Translations under genes and position numbers: made by a program | Assembly (NCBI GenBank): GCA_020851855.1 | Contig: JADZBY010000431.1 | Span: forward strand, 1-6,566 | Origin: Anaerolineae bacterium | Lineage (GTDB): Bacteria; Chloroflexota; Anaerolineae; Aggregatilineales; UBA2796 | Length of the DNA stretch: 6,566 bases | Direction of reading: 5' to 3' | The notes under the pieces: generated by a model | The model's input: only the letters and a program-made list of their open reading frames with translations | What the model was told of the DNA's origin: nothing | Database searches by the model: none | Part shown: positions 6,521 to 6,566 of the stretch, in pieces | Position numbering within the stretch: the stretch's first letter is position 1 | How the letters are laid out: the number at the start of each line of letters is the position of its first letter

Positions 6521-6539
6521 ACGGTTTGATGCATCTCCC

Positions 6540-6552
6540 CTCGCGTAGCCAT
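6540..6552. repeat. 13-nt direct repeat, copy 2
   Basis: This is an exact copy of CTCGCGTAGCCAT found at 6379-6391. The bases around it (TCCC before, TTCG after) differ from those around copy 1, so the identity is limited to these 13 bases. No gene is evident from here to the window end. Confidence 0.6.
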
Positions 6553-6566
6553 TTCGAGCGCTACTA

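Overview
The window is GC-rich bacterial DNA with dense, tightly spaced coding sequence. Its palindromic intergenic repeat, with CCTCACCCC outer arms and a GGCCCCCTCTCC inner segment, is of a kind I associate with Chloroflexota (Anaerolineae/Chloroflexia-like) genomes. The phylum call is an inference from repeat style and composition; there is no rRNA or marker gene to confirm it.

Layout: (1) Positions 1-399, minus strand, hold the 5' part (133 codons) of a gene running off the left edge. Its product resembles the N-terminus of glycoside hydrolase family 88 unsaturated glucuronyl hydrolases. (2) Positions 400-611 are a divergent control region. It has two TTGACT -35-like boxes lying in a 9-bp inverted repeat and a perfect 14-bp palindrome between them. 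(3) Positions 612-2009 encode a complete NAD(P)-dependent aldehyde dehydrogenase with all catalytic residues. (4) Positions 2068-4308 and 4354-6387 encode two large paralogous proteins of 746 and 677 aa. I cannot assign them to a named family, but they look like an N-terminal alpha-helical toroid followed by a beta-sandwich half, the architecture of many polysaccharide lyases. (5) Positions 6388-6566 are non-coding and carry an 80-bp palindromic repeat, flanked by two exact copies of a 13-nt direct repeat; the first copy spans the stop codon of the last gene.

The three plus-strand genes are separated by 58 and 45 bp with no terminator-like hairpin between them, so they probably form one operon, transcribed divergently from the GH88-like gene. 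A working model (inference) is a cytoplasmic pathway for oligosaccharides containing uronic acid. The toroid proteins would cleave the oligosaccharide by elimination, the GH88-like enzyme would remove the unsaturated uronyl end, and the aldehyde dehydrogenase would oxidise an aldehyde made further down the pathway. None of the proteins read from its start shows a signal peptide, which fits work on imported oligosaccharides. The paralogous pair of unassigned toroid proteins is the most novel part of the window.
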